Assembly (NCBI GenBank): GCA_025055115.1
Contig: JANWYJ010000073.1
Location: forward strand, 1-64,000
DNA: 64,000 nt
Reading direction: 5' to 3'
From: Gemmata sp.
Lineage (GTDB): Bacteria > Planctomycetota > Planctomycetia > Gemmatales > Gemmataceae
In this document: positions 62,798 to 64,000 of the stretch, in pieces
Layout: every line of letters begins with the position of its first letter
Numbering within the stretch: the first letter of the stretch is position 1
Program-made: the position numbers and the translations under genes
Notes under the pieces: generated by a model
Seen by the model: the letters and a program-made list of their open reading frames with translations, nothing else
Databases searched by the model: none
Told to the model about the DNA's origin: nothing

Positions 62798-62864
62798 AAC
62801 GACACCAGCCAACGCGGAAAGGCAGGTCGGCTTTTGCCGTAACGACACCAGCCAACGCGGAAAG
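62798..62864. repeat. Spaced repeat (step 43) between convergent genes
   Basis: 24 bp beginning AACGACACCAGCCAACGCGG at 62798-62821 recur at 62841-62864. The preceding GGCTTTTGCC also recurs with an 8 bp length change. Confidence 0.88.
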
Positions 62865-62894
62865 ACGGCCCGGCTCGTCCCCTGTACGAACGAC

Positions 62895-64000
62895 TTAGGA
62901 ACGACGCACGCCGATGCGGCGGAGGAGCGGCTGGAGCACCCGGAGAGGCCACGGCACCGACCAACGACGCTGTGCGGATTCAAGCTGCTGGAGCAAATGA
63001 TGCACTTCTGCATCGTAGGCCTTCAGCCGCTGGTCCAGTTGGTGAATGATGGCCTCGCGTTCGTCGCAGACGCTTTTGAGTAATTGCACCTCCGCGAGTA
63101 ATTCGCTCGAAGCTCGGTGCAGTTGATGAATGGTGCGTTCTCGTTCATCGCAGATGGCCATCCATTGGGCGATTGTGCGAGCGGCGACACTTTCAGCCCC
63201 GCAGGTGTCGTAATGGATGGGTCGGTCGCGATAGTGGAGCAGTTGTTCGCAGAGTCGGGCGGCGGCAGCGACCTCCATAACACCCCACGCGGCTGTATCG
63301 AGGTGCAATTGGGTACCATCGAAGCCCAGTTGGCTGGGCCGCAATTCGACCGGCGGCGGCGGATGGTACGGCGCATGGGCCAACTCGCGGTCGAACCAGC
63401 GTTGTAACTCGATATCGTCGGCCAGCGATTCGCGCAGGCGTGCCAGCGTTGCGGGCCATTCGTCGGCGGTCACACGGGCACCGCGAATGCAGGCGCGGGT
63501 CAATTCCTGCCGGTCGAGGGTGACATCCAGTTCGGGAAATAACACGCGCTTGGCGAAGGCGAAGGCATCGGCCACCGGGACGTGGGGAAATACGGGCAAA
63601 TCCGGCACACACCGTTCGCTGTAGAGACCGCAACGGGCGTTGAGTTCGTGAAATTCTCGATCAATCGCCGAACGTCCGCGGTTAAAGAGGGTGGCGATAC
63701 CATTGCTGGCGTGCGATTGCCCCGAAATGGTCATCGGGGCAGTCGTATACCAAAAGCGTTGGCTGACATAAGCGACGGCAAAACCCGAATAAACATCCGG
63801 GATGGGGTGTGGGAAAATCCGCCCCACCCGTTGCCGCAATTCATCGAGAACATCCCGCCGCACCGCGGCGTTGTACAGCATCGGCAATTCGGTGTAAAAG
63901 GCCTCAAACCGCGCCACCTGACGAATCGTTTCGACGCCCTCACGTTCCTCCAGAACGGTACTCATTGGTAGCCGCAAGTAGTTGCCTTGCCCCGGCAGAG
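62895..64000 (-). CDS. Glycosyltransferase family 2-like protein, C-terminal part (5' end outside window)
   Basis: The frame is open to the right edge (reading ...LPGQGNYLRLPMSTV), so the start lies beyond the window and at least 368 residues are seen. IPDVYSGFAVAYVSQRFWY followed by PMTISGQSHASNG is the pattern at the end of the GT2 domain in planctomycete glycosyltransferases. The C-terminal 100 residues are a coiled coil with repeated CDERE.TIHQL units, then a basic end (PLLRRIGVRRS). It probably transfers a sugar made by the convergent deoxysugar operon. The catalytic GT2 core would be outside the window. Confidence 0.8.
   Translation of the reverse strand, partial: LPGQGNYLRLPMSTVLEEREGVETIRQVARFEAFYTELPMLYNAAVRRDVLDELRQRVGRIFPHPIPDVYSGFAVAYVSQRFWYTTAPMTISGQSHASNGIATLFNRGRSAIDREFHELNARCGLYSERCVPDLPVFPHVPVADAFAFAKRVLFPELDVTLDRQELTRACIRGARVTADEWPATLARLRESLADDIELQRWFDRELAHAPYHPPPPVELRPSQLGFDGTQLHLDTAAWGVMEVAAAARLCEQLLHYRDRPIHYDTCGAESVAARTIAQWMAICDERERTIHQLHRASSELLAEVQLLKSVCDEREAIIHQLDQRLKAYDAEVHHLLQQLESAQRRWSVPWPLRVLQPLLRRIGVRRS

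Noticed and set aside
1-64000. tRNA, rRNA or other structured RNA genes
   Set aside because: I looked for tRNA T-arm patterns and rRNA-like stretches and found none that I could support; a covariance-model scan would be needed to exclude small RNAs.

Overview
The window reads as chromosome of a planctomycete, most likely a Gemmataceae-type member of the PVC group. This is inferred from gene content: five DUF1559 proteins with prepilin-type N-termini, two DUF1501 proteins with twin-arginine signals, a 1,500-residue SGNH/beta-propeller/HEAT/cytochrome c fusion, a sulfatase, a DUF1080 protein, a surface FG-GAP protein carrying the LEDR..PA N-terminal motif, and a type III polyketide synthase operon. 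The DNA is GC-rich, and gene density is moderate with long repeat-filled spacers. I saw no rRNA, tRNA, CRISPR array, transposase or phage gene.

Layout. 0.4-3.2 kb (-): a translationally coupled zinc-ribbon membrane protein / ECF sigma factor / anti-sigma cluster, followed by a small secreted protein. 3.4-8.7 kb: DUF1501, DoxX, a two-domain trypsin-like protease with TPRs, and a lipoprotein. 8.8-14.7 kb: a fused ResB-ResC cytochrome c maturation protein and a SulP/STAS anion transporter, separated by a strong terminator. 14.9-22.1 kb: DUF1559, an Asn/Pro-repeat secreted protein, DUF1501, PhoD phosphatase and a second DUF1559. 22.3-26.9 kb: a probable iron/heme locus, in which hemP diverges from a four-gene DUF1559-kelch-DUF1559-PepSY operon across a Fur-box-like palindrome. 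27.6-35.7 kb: prmC, an AspH-like oxygenase homologue, a CobW-type GTPase and the giant fusion protein. 35.9-38.8 kb: a three-gene type III PKS operon. 39-57.4 kb: mostly single secreted enzymes (rhodanese, TIM-barrel, metallophosphatase, lactonase, DUF1080, sulfatase, esterase, DUF2330, FG-GAP, serine hydrolase) plus a GntR/LacI-type regulator. 57.6-62.8 kb (+): a compact six-gene deoxysugar operon (nucleotidyl transfer, 4,6-dehydration, C-methylation, 3,5-epimerisation, reduction, CmcI-like O-methylation). It faces a glycosyltransferase that runs off the right edge.

The most unusual signal is in the spacers. Many hold a pair of 22-42 bp near-identical direct repeats (A-B-A'), and in 17 pairs the copy-to-copy step is 71-76 bp. 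A second class has tandem units of 15-40 bp. In about ten cases copy A is the 3' end of a gene including its stop codon, so the gene end is echoed downstream. I know of no element that fits this pattern.

All domain calls are from reading the sequence without database searches. Start codons were chosen by ribosome-binding site, overlap with the upstream gene, or expected N-terminus, and alternatives are given where they matter.
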